Counted from the first letter of the stretch, positions 44,192 to 56,320 are shown. The stretch: DNA of 64,000 nucleotides from an uncultured Chitinophagaceae bacterium (GCA_937862815.1 CALMED010000036.1:1-64000); one strand, 5' to 3'. Program-made: numbers and translations. The notes: generated from the letters alone by a model not told the origin.

Positions 44192-45031
44192 TCATTTCAT
44201 GGTCTTAATCTGTTCGAGAAGTGTAGCGGCATAACTGCTCTTCGCAAGTACCAGTGCGTTGTATTCCCGAACGGCGGCCTGTTTATCCCCCATTTGCACG
44301 TAACAGAGTCCCAGGTAGTAACGGGTTACATCCAGGTCTTCCTGCAGATTCCGGGCTTTGCGGAGAAAATCAAGGGCCAGCTGGTAGTTCTTCAGGGAGT
44401 AGTACGAAAAGCCGAGTTCGGCAAATGCCAGCGCCTGGAAGGATGATCGCTGCCCGGCTGCTTTGGTGAGGTAGGTAGCTGCCTGCTCAAACCGCCCCAG
44501 GTCGTTACTGCACCAACCGGCCCAATAATAATTTTTGGAGTCGAGGCTGTCGCGTTCCAGTGCCCGTACGTACCAGTTCAGGGCGTCGTTGGTGTTTTGT
44601 CCCTGTTCCCGCATCAAATCACCGCGGGCACTGTATGCCCCGGCAAAGGCGGGCTGCCAGGTAATCACCTGCTCATAAGCGGCCAGGGCCTCGCGGGTTT
44701 GCCCCAACCGGGTAAAAGCGTTCCCTTTTTCGAAAACAAGCAGGTAATCAGCTGATTGAAGGTTGCGGATGGTTTCCAGTACAGCCAGCGCCTTTTGTGG
44801 CTGGTTGAGCTGGTTGTAACAGGCACCCGCCAGGTAAACGGCGGTCCGGTTGCCCGGTTGCCGGCTGAGCACGGAGTCCAGCAAAACAAGGGCCACATCG
44901 CATCGCTGCTGCGCCCTTAGTTCGGTGACCTGCCGGTACCAACTGCCATCCGGCGCATCCTGACCCGCCAGGAAGAGCCCGGTGCAACTGCAACAGGCGG
45001 TAAGGAAAAGGTATCGTAGTAATTGCTTCAC
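44192..45031 (-). CDS. Secreted or lipid-anchored TPR protein
   Basis: 279 residues. Hydrophobic N-terminus with clustered Cys (LTACCSC), so a lipoprotein is possible. At least six tetratricopeptide units from about residue 30 to the end (for example AVYLAGACYNQLNQPQKALAVLE and ALAFAELGFSYYSLKNYQLALDFL). TPR proteins are scaffolds for protein complexes; the partner is unknown. Starts 26 bp after aroE on the same strand, third gene of the ComA-like/aroE operon. Confidence 0.85.
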   Translation of the reverse strand: MKQLLRYLFLTACCSCTGLFLAGQDAPDGSWYRQVTELRAQQRCDVALVLLDSVLSRQPGNRTAVYLAGACYNQLNQPQKALAVLETIRNLQSADYLLVFEKGNAFTRLGQTREALAAYEQVITWQPAFAGAYSARGDLMREQGQNTNDALNWYVRALERDSLDSKNYYWAGWCSNDLGRFEQAATYLTKAAGQRSSFQALAFAELGFSYYSLKNYQLALDFLRKARNLQEDLDVTRYYLGLCYVQMGDKQAAVREYNALVLAKSSYAATLLEQIKTMK

Positions 45032-45057
45032 TAAGATGTTGTGGACCGTTCCGGCTT

Positions 45058-45795
45058 TCAGGAGGAGCTGTTCCAGATTTTCCAGCTTTCTTCCGCCTGT
45101 ATTTCCAGCATCGGCATGCCGTTGCAGATACGGGCGCCCCTTTGTTGGGCCGCGGTTAAAAATACAGTCTTTTCCGGGTTGTAGATCAGGTCAATACACA
45201 GATGGCGCGGCGTGATCCATTCCATGGGAACAGATGGGCAGAGGTGCACCGCCGGTTGCATGCCCAACGGCGTTGTGTTTACCAGCACCGTGGACTGTTC
45301 CAGCACAGCCGGGGAAAGATCCTCGTAGCGGAGCAGGCCCGGTGCTTCCGACCGCGACACAAACCGGACACCGATCCCCAGCCGGCGCAACACCCAGGCA
45401 ACCGCCTTGGCGGCACCGCCGGTACCCAGCACGAGGGCCTGCCGATCCTGTGGCTGCAGCAGGGGGACCAGCATTTGTTCAAAGCCAATCACATCAGTAT
45501 TGTACCCGGTGAGCTGCCCGTTATAGATGCGGATGCAGTTGCAGGCGCCGATCTCCTGCACTGCAGCCGACAGCCGGGTGAGGTAGGGCAATACCTGCTC
45601 CTTATAGGGAATGGTGACATTCAGTCCTTCGAGTACGGGCTGGCTCCGGATCAGTTCAGGCAAGCCGGTGATGGTGGTAAGCGGAAACAGTTCATACGCA
45701 CAACCGGCAATCTGCTCCCGCCGGAATTTTTCGGCAAAATAACGGGCAGAAAAGGAATGGCTGAGGGGATATCCGATCAGGCCGAACAACCTCAT
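45058..45795 (-). CDS. aroE: Shikimate dehydrogenase
   Basis: 245 residues. IGYPLSHSFSARYF (shikimate-binding Ser pair), GLNVTIPYKEQVLPYL (catalytic Lys), ACNCIRIYNGQLTGYNTDVIGF (Asn, Asp), GTGGAAKAV (NADP loop), LVNTTPLGMQP, CIDLIYNPEKT. Reduces 3-dehydroshikimate in the aromatic amino acid pathway. Its ATG overlaps the stop of the ComA-like gene by 4 nt (ATGA). Slightly short for the family (about 245-275). Confidence 0.95.
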   Translation of the reverse strand: MRLFGLIGYPLSHSFSARYFAEKFRREQIAGCAYELFPLTTITGLPELIRSQPVLEGLNVTIPYKEQVLPYLTRLSAAVQEIGACNCIRIYNGQLTGYNTDVIGFEQMLVPLLQPQDRQALVLGTGGAAKAVAWVLRRLGIGVRFVSRSEAPGLLRYEDLSPAVLEQSTVLVNTTPLGMQPAVHLCPSVPMEWITPRHLCIDLIYNPEKTVFLTAAQQRGARICNGMPMLEIQAEESWKIWNSSS

Positions 45796-46565
45796 TTCGA
45801 CTCTTTTTTATCGAGGAAGAAATGAAATGAATCGCCCCGCAAACCAACCCGCATGGCTTCCAGTGCCAGCATTTCCGTGGGTGGGATGTTACCGAGGTTG
45901 ACGTTGCATCCAATCAGTTCGATGAAGTAGAGTTGCTGGGCTTTTTGAGGCGCCTCCCAGATAATTTTTTCTTCGGGGATCTGGGTAAGGATTTCCTGTA
46001 CCAGCCCTTCCCGTACTTCGCCGCTGCCGCGGTAAATGCCTACGTTACCGGCTTCGCGGGCTTCGGCAATCACGTAGGTGGCACCTGCTTCCAGTTCGGC
46101 CCGCATGAGTTCAATCCATTTATAGGGAGGAATGATGTGGGTGGCATCCTTGCTGCCCACTTCGCTCAGTACTGTGCCCACGCGGGTGAGTTTTTCGATG
46201 TAACCGCATTTTTCGGCATGCGGGATGGTAATGGAGCCATCACTCACCTCCATGTAATCAATGCCATAATCCTTACACACTGCGATGTAGTCGTCAAACT
46301 TGTTGCGGATGAGAAAAGCTTCAAAAAGGGTACCTCCGAAATAAACGGGGATGTTGTGCGACTTATACAACTCAATTTTTTCGCGGAGGTGCGGAGTTAC
46401 GTACGAAGTGCCGAAGCCCAGTTTTACAATATCGGTGTGGGGCTCGGCGATGGAGAGAAAGTTACGGGTTTCTTCCAGGCTCATGCCTTTGTCCATTACC
46501 ATGGTGATGCCATGGGTACGCGGTTTCTGCAACCGGTCGGGCATCTGGGTCAGATGAAAATTCAT
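45792..46565 (-). CDS. Phosphosulfolactate synthase-like protein (ComA family)
   Basis: 257 residues. TIM-barrel ComA signatures: TMVMDKGMSLEETRNFL, DIVKLGFGTSYV, GGTLFEAFLIRNK, EVSDGSITIP, EVGSKDATHIIPPYKW, IAEAREAGNVGIY, KIIWEAPQKAQQLYFIELIGCNVNLGNI. Authentic ComA joins sulfite and phosphoenolpyruvate to form (2R)-phospho-3-sulfolactate for coenzyme M. Coenzyme M is not expected here, so another sulfonate product is more likely; a feed into sulfonolipid (capnine) synthesis is only a guess. Operon with aroE. Confidence 0.88.
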   Translation of the reverse strand: MNFHLTQMPDRLQKPRTHGITMVMDKGMSLEETRNFLSIAEPHTDIVKLGFGTSYVTPHLREKIELYKSHNIPVYFGGTLFEAFLIRNKFDDYIAVCKDYGIDYMEVSDGSITIPHAEKCGYIEKLTRVGTVLSEVGSKDATHIIPPYKWIELMRAELEAGATYVIAEAREAGNVGIYRGSGEVREGLVQEILTQIPEEKIIWEAPQKAQQLYFIELIGCNVNLGNIPPTEMLALEAMRVGLRGDSFHFFLDKKESK

Positions 46566-46653
46566 GTCGTTTGTTTTACAGGTATTCCGGTCACGAAATG
46601 CCTGCCGTTATTACCGGAATTGAATTACGGCGGGCAGCATGGTTTTGCGGTTG

Positions 46654-46661
46654 CAAAAATA
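46654..46661 (-). promoter_or_regulatory. -7 box of the ComA-like/aroE/TPR operon
   Basis: Minus strand TATTTTTG, exact TAnnTTTG, 88 bp before the ATG at 46565. No -33 match found. Confidence 0.4.
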
Positions 46662-46726
46662 GCAATTCACGGCAAGGCTTTTACCGGAAAAAAAATGACA
46701 TCCATTAGCCGCCTGTTCCAGCCAGC

Positions 46727-48148
46727 TCACAGCGACCGGGAACGCTTGTAACGGGCAACCAGGTCCACCACCTGCGGATGCTGTAAAATTTTGGGGTGCA
46801 GCTCGGCCAGCTTTTTGATGAGACGGGGCGCCTGCATCATGGCCTGCTCCAACGCTGTAAGGGCCTGCTTGGTCTGACCCGTGGCGAACAGCACGGCTGT
46901 ACGGTAGAAGAGGAACACCGGCTTTTGCCCGGTGGCTGCATAAGCTGCATCGGCATACTCCAACCCGTGGTCCAGGTGTCCGGATACGAGCATGCAATCG
47001 AGCATGGCCTGCCATCCTTTAACGCTGCGTGGCCGCGCTTTGATCACCAGGGAGAAATGCTCCACCGCTTTTTCGTATTGCTTCAGTTCCACGAGCGCCA
47101 TGCCCATTACGAGGTTGTAGTCGGGCTGCAGACGATTCATCTTCAGCGCCTGGTTCAATTGCTTGATTGCGCTCTCAAACTGCCCTTCATTAAGATAGGT
47201 ACAGGCTATTTTGTAATATAGCTTGCTGTCTTCCGGGTTGAGGTGGGAGGCTTTGCGGTAGTGAAAACGGGCCTGTGCCAGCTGGCCCAGTTTATCGTAG
47301 CAGTACCCCATCGCTTCGTGAATCACTTCCTCGGGCCGGCTCAGTTCCAGCACTTTTTCGAGCATTTCAATGGCATCCCTGTACTTGCGCAGGCGGATGT
47401 AGGCATCACCCATGTTCCGGTAAGCGTAGTCGAACTTCTCATCAATGGTTACACAGTACATGTAGGCATCAATGGACTTTTCGTACAACTTCAGTCCCTG
47501 GTAAGCGGCGCCCAGATTAAACCAGGCCAGTTCACTGTAAGGATGTTCATCAATGATGCGCTGGTGAAGCCGGATGGAGGCCTCGTTGCGGCCGGTGAAA
47601 TCGGTCCAGAAACAGATCTTGTACAAAGCCTCTTCGTTGAGCGGGTCTTCTTCCAGGATCAGGGCAAGACAATCAAACACTTTGTCGAACTCCTCGTAAT
47701 CATCGTATACATCGGTGAGCTCAAACAAGAGTTCAATACGCTCCTCCCCTTCAAACAACTGCAGGGCTTCTTCCAGCAGTTCAATGGCCCGTGGTTGTTG
47801 ATCCAGGGCCAGGTAGGCCTCGGTCTTTAGAATATAAAGGTTGATATCGGAACTGTCGTAAAGCGCGGCTTTCTCCAGCAGCCGGAGGGCTTCATTATAG
47901 CGACGGGTGGCCAGCAGCAGATCGGCCTTCTTAATAAGGAGGGAGGAAGAATACGGGTATTGGTCAATTCCCAGTTCCACGGCCTGCAGGGCCTGGGGGA
48001 TGTCTTCCTGTTCATCAAAATAATCAATGATGCGCTCAAAACTTTCCTCTTCCAGGAAACCATGCGGTCGCCCGTTTTTCAGGTTCTCGAACTGGCGCAG
48101 GAGTTCCCGGAGTTCATCACGATCTTCACGGTATGGGTTTTTGCTCAT
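46727..48148 (-). CDS. Cytoplasmic TPR protein
   Basis: 473 residues, no signal peptide. About ten tetratricopeptide repeats from residue 45 to 430, such as AWFNLGAAYQGLKLYEKSIDAYMY, AYRNMGDAYIRLRKYRDAIEMLEKVLEL and KLYYKIACTYLNEGQFESAIKQLNQAL. The basic C-terminus (VDLVARYKRSRSL) may contact nucleic acid or membrane. Its position upstream of the ComA-like operon gives no functional hint. Start chosen at the ATG 48148, which follows an A-rich stretch. Confidence 0.87.
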   Translation of the reverse strand: MSKNPYREDRDELRELLRQFENLKNGRPHGFLEEESFERIIDYFDEQEDIPQALQAVELGIDQYPYSSSLLIKKADLLLATRRYNEALRLLEKAALYDSSDINLYILKTEAYLALDQQPRAIELLEEALQLFEGEERIELLFELTDVYDDYEEFDKVFDCLALILEEDPLNEEALYKICFWTDFTGRNEASIRLHQRIIDEHPYSELAWFNLGAAYQGLKLYEKSIDAYMYCVTIDEKFDYAYRNMGDAYIRLRKYRDAIEMLEKVLELSRPEEVIHEAMGYCYDKLGQLAQARFHYRKASHLNPEDSKLYYKIACTYLNEGQFESAIKQLNQALKMNRLQPDYNLVMGMALVELKQYEKAVEHFSLVIKARPRSVKGWQAMLDCMLVSGHLDHGLEYADAAYAATGQKPVFLFYRTAVLFATGQTKQALTALEQAMMQAPRLIKKLAELHPKILQHPQVVDLVARYKRSRSL

Positions 48149-48281
48149 GGAGGGAAGGTTTTCCTAAAATAGCCCAAAAAGGCAAAAAATACGGGCAGTT
48201 TTGTAACATTTAGTTATACACACGCGTTAATAATATGAGAAATTTATGACCGGCGGTTACCACCTACCGGTTTTTATTTAA

Positions 48282-48289
48282 TAAATTTG
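48282..48289 (+). promoter_or_regulatory. -7 box abutting the small secreted protein gene
   Basis: TAAATTTG, exact TAnnTTTG, ending 6 nt before the ATG at 48296. Predicts a leaderless or near-leaderless mRNA. Confidence 0.45.
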
Positions 48290-48295
48290 AATATT

Positions 48296-48646
48296 ATGAG
48301 TAATACAACCGGCTTTTATAACCGCACCATCCGCAGCATCAGCGTACTGCTTTTAACTACTGCCATGGTGTCTGTGGCGGTGGCTGCATCCTGGAATACA
48401 GGCGGCGGACGTAAAAAAGCAGCCAGCAGCAGCAGTGTTGTTACCAATCTCCGGGATATGCCCCTTTCCATGCGGCAGGGATTTCAATACAAAGGCGGTC
48501 TGAGCTTCACGCGCCAGGGAACAGGCGGTATTTCGATGGGCACCAGTTCGGTTTACTACCAGAAAGGCAATGTACTCTATGTAATTCCGCACAAGCAAAA
48601 AGTGTTCTTCCAGAAGTTTAAAACTCCCCAACAGGAACTGAAATAA
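48296..48646 (+). CDS. Small secreted protein of unknown function
   Basis: 116 residues from the ATG at 48296; an upstream TTG in frame lies inside the -7 box. Signal peptide about 1-31 (SVLLLTTAMVSVAVAAS). A Gly/Ser-rich, Lys-containing linker follows (GGGRKKAASSSSVV), then a compact basic beta-rich segment of about 70 residues (SVYYQKGNVLYVIPHKQKV). No family recognised. Single gene with its own promoter and a perfect terminator hairpin. Confidence 0.72.
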   Translation: MSNTTGFYNRTIRSISVLLLTTAMVSVAVAASWNTGGGRKKAASSSSVVTNLRDMPLSMRQGFQYKGGLSFTRQGTGGISMGTSSVYYQKGNVLYVIPHKQKVFFQKFKTPQQELK

Positions 48647-48680
48647 AACTAAAAACCCTCCGGATGGAGGGTTTTTAGTT
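48647..48680. terminator. Bidirectional intrinsic terminator
   Basis: Perfect 15-bp stem AACTAAAAACCCTCC / GGAGGGTTTTTAGTT (48647-48661 and 48666-48680) around a GGAT tetraloop. Shared by the convergent genes ending at 48646 and 48689. Confidence 0.9.
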
Positions 48681-48688
48681 GGTGGGTA

Positions 48689-49381
48689 TCAATTACGTTG
48701 GTTGCCCTGCGACTTCTTCACTTCTTCGTATGTCATCCGCCGGTAACCTGTTTTGGGAACGTCAAACTGCGCCGCCGCTACCGGGTCAAACGATATCTTG
48801 TCGGCGAGGTAAGTCACTTTCATCTTTCCCAGCTCCGATTCGTATTCCAGCGGAAAGCCCGGAATGGCCTGGAACTGGGCACCGTAATTTTTATGCTGAA
48901 ACTGGAGGTCGGGTGCATAGTACACTTTAAAGCGGGTGCCATCCGTAAGCGTGGCAACAGCCAGTTTACAGGTATAGCCCAGGATGGTCTTGGTTTCATT
49001 CAGCAGTTCCACCTGTATGCCGGCGAATTTCTTGTTGCGGTCTTCAAATTCTTCCCGGTTCATCAGGATCATGATTTTTTGATCACCGTATTCATTGAGT
49101 ACCACGGCAGCTCCGCTTCTGCCGTCCTGCAGGGTGACGGTGGTACCCAGGATACTGGTTACTTCGGTGCGGGTCTGGTTGCCTTTGATGAGCATGCGCA
49201 TGCGGGCGCCATCCAGCAGATCTGCGGCCCGGGTTTCGGTGTTCCCGGTGGAAACAACCACATTGTACGTTACCGTTCCCTCGTTGTATACTTTCTGGGC
49301 CTGTACTTGCCGGACAGGCAGCAGGAAGAGGCATGCGATAACCGTCCTGAACACCAATGCCTGTATTTTGATTGTTTTCAT
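48689..49381 (-). CDS. GLPGLI/DUF4412-like secreted protein
   Basis: 230 residues. Signal peptide (about 1-29, LLPVRQVQAQ). The pattern EGTVTYNVVVST near the start, a central KFAGIQVELLNETKTILGYTCKLAVATLTDG and GFPLEYESELGKMKVTYLADKISFDPV, with a VPKTGYRRMTYEE ending, is typical of Bacteroidota GLPGLI-type or DUF4412 proteins of unknown function. A near-match -7 box (TATCTTTA, 49394-49387) ends 5 nt before the ATG. Confidence 0.78.
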   Translation of the reverse strand: MKTIKIQALVFRTVIACLFLLPVRQVQAQKVYNEGTVTYNVVVSTGNTETRAADLLDGARMRMLIKGNQTRTEVTSILGTTVTLQDGRSGAAVVLNEYGDQKIMILMNREEFEDRNKKFAGIQVELLNETKTILGYTCKLAVATLTDGTRFKVYYAPDLQFQHKNYGAQFQAIPGFPLEYESELGKMKVTYLADKISFDPVAAAQFDVPKTGYRRMTYEEVKKSQGNQRN

Positions 49382-49434
49382 TGCCTTAAAGATATTAAAA
49401 ATAATCCCGGCGTTGCATTGATTCTGTTATAAAT

Positions 49435-49466
49435 AAAGCCGCCCTGTATTGCAACAGGGCGGCTTT
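49435..49466 (-). terminator. Intrinsic terminator of yidC
   Basis: Perfect 12-bp stem AAAGCCGCCCTG / CAGGGCGGCTTT (49435-49446 and 49455-49466), 8-nt loop. The minus-strand tail is T-rich (ATTTATAAC); on the plus strand a T-run also follows. Confidence 0.8.
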
Positions 49467-49488
49467 TTCTATTGAACAACAAAACGGT

Positions 49489-51339
49489 TTATTTTTTGGA
49501 GGGACCCCGCTTCTGCATATCCTGCAACTTCTGGTTGCTTTGCTGCATTTTTTCCAGGCGTTCCTGCCATTTTGATTTGGTAACGGGCTTTTTCTTGTTT
49601 TCCTGCATTTTGGCGTGGATCTTATCCTCATCAATGATCACTTTCTGAATCACCAGTTGAAGACCCAGTGTAACCAGGTTGGATACGGTATAGTACCAGG
49701 TAAGGGCCGATGGAAGGCTGTTGAAGATGAACAACAGCATGATCGGGAAAAAGTAAATCATGTACTTGAACACCGGGTTGTCCTGCTGAGGCGTCATCTG
49801 CATGTTATAAGCAGAAATCAGGAAACTGGTGATGGTAGCCGTAATGGTAAACAGGCTCACATGGTCGCCGTAAAAAGGAATGGAAAAAGGCAGGTTGGCT
49901 ATGCTGTCGTAGGCGGAGAGGTCGTTGGCCCAGAGGAAACCGGCGCCACGGAGGGAAATATTGGCGTTAAAGAAGCTGTACAGGGCAAAGAAGATGGGAA
50001 TCTGCAGCAGGGCCGGGATACAGCCGCCCAGCGGGTTCACGCCGGCCTGGCGGAACAGTTTCATCTGCTCCATGCTCATGGCCTGCTGGTCGCTGCCGTA
50101 CTTCTTTTTCAGCTCCTCGATTTCGGGACGGAGCACTTTCATTTTGGCACCACTGAGGTAACTGCTGTAGGTGAGTGGGGAAATTACCAGGCGGATGAAA
50201 AAGGTGAGCAACAGAATGACGATCCCGAAGCTGGCAATGTGCTTATTAAAGAAATCAAAAACCGGCATCACCACGTAGCGGTTGATGTACTTCACAAAGG
50301 CGAAGATGCCGTACCCCAGCTGCACATGACTTTCCAGGAGGAGGTTGTAGTGTTTCAGGGTATTAAAGTCGTTGGGACCATAATACAATTGCAGGGGCAC
50401 CGTCGCTTCGGTTGCCGCCTTCAGGTCGAAGCGGAGCGTGCTTTTTACGTCCATCACCCGACGCAGCGAGTCGGCTTCGGTACCGGGCACCGTCCAGGTA
50501 ACCTCGGCAAATGAAAACTGGTTGGGGGCAATGACGGTGGCATTGAAGAACTGCTGTTTTACGCCGATCCACCTGGTTTTCTCGCCAAACTTGCGGGTGT
50601 CGCCGTTGGCGGCAGCGTCAAAGTCATAATCATCTTTCTCATTGTAGCCGATATTGCTTTGCCCTTTTTCGTATTTGAGATCTTTTTCCTGCTGGTGTGC
50701 GGCAATGTCCCAGTTGAGCTGCAGTACACCGCCCGTCAGAAGCTGATTCACCCCGTTGATGCGGATGTTCCAGTTGATGAGGTAGTCGTTGTCCTTGATC
50801 TCAAAAACGTGTTCGATGCGCTGCCCGGCGTCACCTGCAACGGCATATACCAGTTGCTGCACGCTGTCGTTGCGGGTGATCCCGGAAGTGGTAAAGGCCA
50901 GCTGGGTGGTGATGGCCGTTTGGTTGGCCCCTGTCAATACCGGGTAAGCCAGCAGGTGACTTTCACCTCCCAGCACCAGAGGTGTTCCATCGTAGCGTTT
51001 AAATTTTTTCAGCTCCACCGAACGCGGGTAGCCTCCCTTGTTGGTGAAAATGATTTTCATGAGATCGTTTTCGACCACGGTTTCCTGTTCTGCTGCACCT
51101 GTACCCCACCCGGCTGTACCGGTTGCAGCCGCAGTATCGGTTGAAGTACGGGCACTGTCCACCACAGGAGCAACCGGTAGTTGGGGCTTTTTCGCCGCTT
51201 CCACCCGGGCGATGGAGTCGGCCACCCGCTTCTTTTCCTGCAGGAGGGCCTCCTGTTGTTGCTGTGTGAAAAAGATGTATCCAAACAGGAGCAGCATCAA
51301 CAGCACAAAACCTATAATAGTATTCCGGTCCAGGTTCAT
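49489..51339 (-). CDS. yidC: Membrane protein insertase YidC
   Basis: 616 residues from the ATG at 51339 (MNLDRNTIIGFVLL). N-terminal membrane anchor (8-27), a large periplasmic beta domain (about 75-350), then the conserved five-helix core: YGIFAFVKYINRYVMPVFDF-like segment, GIVILLLTFFIRLVISPLTY, MSMEQMKLFRQAGVNPLGGCIPALLQIPIFFALY and FMIYFFPIMLLF-like helix, with a basic C-terminus. Inserts and folds inner-membrane proteins with or without SecYEG. Its own -7 box lies between it and pyrG. Confidence 0.97.
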   Translation of the reverse strand: MNLDRNTIIGFVLLMLLLFGYIFFTQQQQEALLQEKKRVADSIARVEAAKKPQLPVAPVVDSARTSTDTAAATGTAGWGTGAAEQETVVENDLMKIIFTNKGGYPRSVELKKFKRYDGTPLVLGGESHLLAYPVLTGANQTAITTQLAFTTSGITRNDSVQQLVYAVAGDAGQRIEHVFEIKDNDYLINWNIRINGVNQLLTGGVLQLNWDIAAHQQEKDLKYEKGQSNIGYNEKDDYDFDAAANGDTRKFGEKTRWIGVKQQFFNATVIAPNQFSFAEVTWTVPGTEADSLRRVMDVKSTLRFDLKAATEATVPLQLYYGPNDFNTLKHYNLLLESHVQLGYGIFAFVKYINRYVVMPVFDFFNKHIASFGIVILLLTFFIRLVISPLTYSSYLSGAKMKVLRPEIEELKKKYGSDQQAMSMEQMKLFRQAGVNPLGGCIPALLQIPIFFALYSFFNANISLRGAGFLWANDLSAYDSIANLPFSIPFYGDHVSLFTITATITSFLISAYNMQMTPQQDNPVFKYMIYFFPIMLLFIFNSLPSALTWYYTVSNLVTLGLQLVIQKVIIDEDKIHAKMQENKKKPVTKSKWQERLEKMQQSNQKLQDMQKRGPSKK

Positions 51340-51356
51340 AGTCAAAAATTGAGCCG

Positions 51357-51364
51357 CAAAGGTA
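51357..51364 (-). promoter_or_regulatory. -7 box of yidC
   Basis: Minus strand TACCTTTG, 17 bp before the ATG at 51339. Gives a short leader of about 14 nt. Confidence 0.5.
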
Positions 51365-51442
51365 GGTAATTAGGCAGGATCATTCGTGCCGTCCGGCAGA
51401 TTTCGGGCGGCAGGCAGAAAGGCCGGTTTCAGGAACCGGAAA

Positions 51443-54330
<2,888 letters not shown>

Positions 54331-54339
54331 GCAGTTGTT

Positions 54340-55128
54340 TCAGATACTGTCGTAACTGGCCCTTATCCCCCGGATGAGGGAGGAACTGAAACCACGGTGT
54401 TCCATTTCGTTGAGACCTGCAATGGTACAACCGCGGGGTGTGGTTACTTTATCAATCTCCGCTTCCGGATGCGTTCCCTTCTGAATCAGAAGTTCAGCTG
54501 CCCCGTTCACCGTTTGTGCCGCAATGAGGGTGGCGGTTTTCGCATCAAACCCGATCTCGATTCCGCCCTGGATGCTGGCACGGATGTAGCGCAGCGCGAA
54601 AGCGATGCCGCAGGCGCCCAGTACAGTGGAGGCATCCATCAGCTTTTCTTCAATAAGCGCCACCCGGCCCAGTTGAGAAAACAGATCGTGTACATAATCC
54701 ATCTGGTCGGCACTGGTGTTTTTGGCACAGATGCAGGTCATGCTCTCCTGGATGGCAATGGCGGTATTGGGCATGGCCCGCACCAGCGGCATCTCCGCAC
54801 CCACCCACTCCTGCATGTCCTTGATGAATATACCGGTAACCACGCTCACCACCAGGTGACGCTGCGGTTGCAGCTGCTCCCGCAGGCCCTCCATCACGTC
54901 CCTGATCTGGAAGGGTTTCACTGCCACAATGATGGTATCGGCATATTGCACCGCTTCGGCGTTGTTACTGGTAACGAGCACCCCTTTACGTTCAATCTCT
55001 TCCAATGCCCGGATGTTGCGCCGCGTAATAATGATGTGCTCCGGCAGGGTGAAGCCGCTCTTGATCAGCCCTTCGGCGATGGCCACGCCGAGGTTGCCGC
55101 CACCGATGATCGCTATTTTTTTGGTCAT
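54340..55128 (-). CDS. proC: Pyrroline-5-carboxylate reductase
   Basis: 262 residues from the ATG at 55128 (MTKKIAIIGGG); an ATG at 55143 is also possible. NAD(P)-binding KIAIIGGGNLGVAIAEGLI (Rossmann loop), IIVAVKPFQI, VVSVVTGIFIKDMQEW, RAMPNTAIAIQESMT, and the C-terminal DKVTTPRGCTIAGLNEME. Catalyses the last step of proline synthesis. It lies between an SGNH protein gene and a porin gene, neither linked to proline metabolism. Confidence 0.95.
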   Translation of the reverse strand: MTKKIAIIGGGNLGVAIAEGLIKSGFTLPEHIIITRRNIRALEEIERKGVLVTSNNAEAVQYADTIIVAVKPFQIRDVMEGLREQLQPQRHLVVSVVTGIFIKDMQEWVGAEMPLVRAMPNTAIAIQESMTCICAKNTSADQMDYVHDLFSQLGRVALIEEKLMDASTVLGACGIAFALRYIRASIQGGIEIGFDAKTATLIAAQTVNGAAELLIQKGTHPEAEIDKVTTPRGCTIAGLNEMEHRGFSSSLIRGIRASYDSI

Positions 55129-55215
55129 GCTATTCAGTTTCATCGTAATCAATTTCCGCGGACCGCAGCAACAGGGTTGCGTCCACCATTTTACCTGCAT
55201 TAAAGATAGCACAGA

Positions 55216-56241
55216 TTACCGCTGCTCCTGCAAAAAATAACGGGTCAGCCGTTGTGCCACCACGCGGTTGCCCGGTGCGTTGAGGTGATGATCGCGGGGA
55301 TAATAGTAGGCACCGGACTGGTACTGCAGCGAAAGAGCCAGGTCAAGGAAGGGAATATTCAGCTGTTGGCAGAAAGCGGCCAGGGCCCTGGAGAAGGTTG
55401 TATTCACTGCCAGCGCAGCAGATGTCAAACCGGTTGCCAACCTAACCTTTTCCTGGTAGCCGGGCAGGAGGTCGAAGTCGGACGGCAGCAGTACCAGGTG
55501 AAACCGGATGCCGTTGCGATGGCAGATTGCCTGCATCCGGCCAACGGCGGCAAGGGCTTCGTTTATGACCGGCTGCACCTGGAAGGGATAGAGATGGAAA
55601 TAATATACCTGGGTGAGCGACTGGTTGTTGTATAAAACCGGGTAGCGGTAGCGCCAGCCCAGCCGGGCGCGAAACTGGCGCAGCGACTGCAACGGGTTGT
55701 ACCAGCGGAAGTCGTAGAACAGCGTTTCAACAAAATCGTTGCCGGCATAGACCACCACTACAAAATCATCGGGTTGCAGGTGCAGGTTACGCAGTAATAC
55801 GCCCTCGTACTGGCGAAAAGTATAATAACCCGTACCCGCATTCAGCACTTCAGCAGGCTGGCCGGCCAGGTGCAAACTGTCTTCCAGCAGGGTGCAGAAA
55901 TTCTCTTCGTTCCAAACCAGCCCGTCGGTGTGCGAGTCGCCGGTGAACAGGATGCGGCGCACACCTTCCCGCTTTTGCTGTTGTGTGGAGTCGTGCCGCA
56001 AAAAGCCGTAGTTGTTGTACTGCTTACGGAGTATTCCAGCCGGGTGCTCTGCAAACGGTTGCTGCAGGGAGGTATTGGGCTTGCGTACAAAATCAGCCTG
56101 GGGATCGGGCTGCAGGTAATCGGGGGGCACCAGCTGCTGCAGGCGACGGTACTCCAGCACATGCACCAGCAGTACAAAGGCCGTGGTGGTGAAGCCTGCG
56201 AGAAAGACCACGTAGAGAAAGACAGCTTTCCGTGAAGCCAT
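55216..56241 (-). CDS. SGNH-hydrolase-like protein with N-terminal membrane anchor
   Basis: 341 residues. One membrane segment (8-27). SGNH blocks: FTGDSHTDG (block I, nucleophile Ser in GDSHT), LNAGTGYYTFRQ (block II Gly), VVYAGNDFVE (block III Asn), and YYPRDHHLNAPGN (block V, Asp-x-x-His). The set is complete, so an active esterase or acetyl-transfer accessory enzyme on the periplasmic side is likely. Such proteins often remove or add O-acetyl groups on polysaccharides. No glycan gene is adjacent except the polytopic protein at 58.6 kb. Confidence 0.82.
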   Translation of the reverse strand: MASRKAVFLYVVFLAGFTTTAFVLLVHVLEYRRLQQLVPPDYLQPDPQADFVRKPNTSLQQPFAEHPAGILRKQYNNYGFLRHDSTQQQKREGVRRILFTGDSHTDGLVWNEENFCTLLEDSLHLAGQPAEVLNAGTGYYTFRQYEGVLLRNLHLQPDDFVVVVYAGNDFVETLFYDFRWYNPLQSLRQFRARLGWRYRYPVLYNNQSLTQVYYFHLYPFQVQPVINEALAAVGRMQAICHRNGIRFHLVLLPSDFDLLPGYQEKVRLATGLTSAALAVNTTFSRALAAFCQQLNIPFLDLALSLQYQSGAYYYPRDHHLNAPGNRVVAQRLTRYFLQEQR

Positions 56242-56320
56242 GACAGGGGGTTAACGATTTTTCCGGTTGGGGGGCCTAAACACCAACGGGGTACAAACAG
56301 GCAGCTGGCAGACCACCGGC

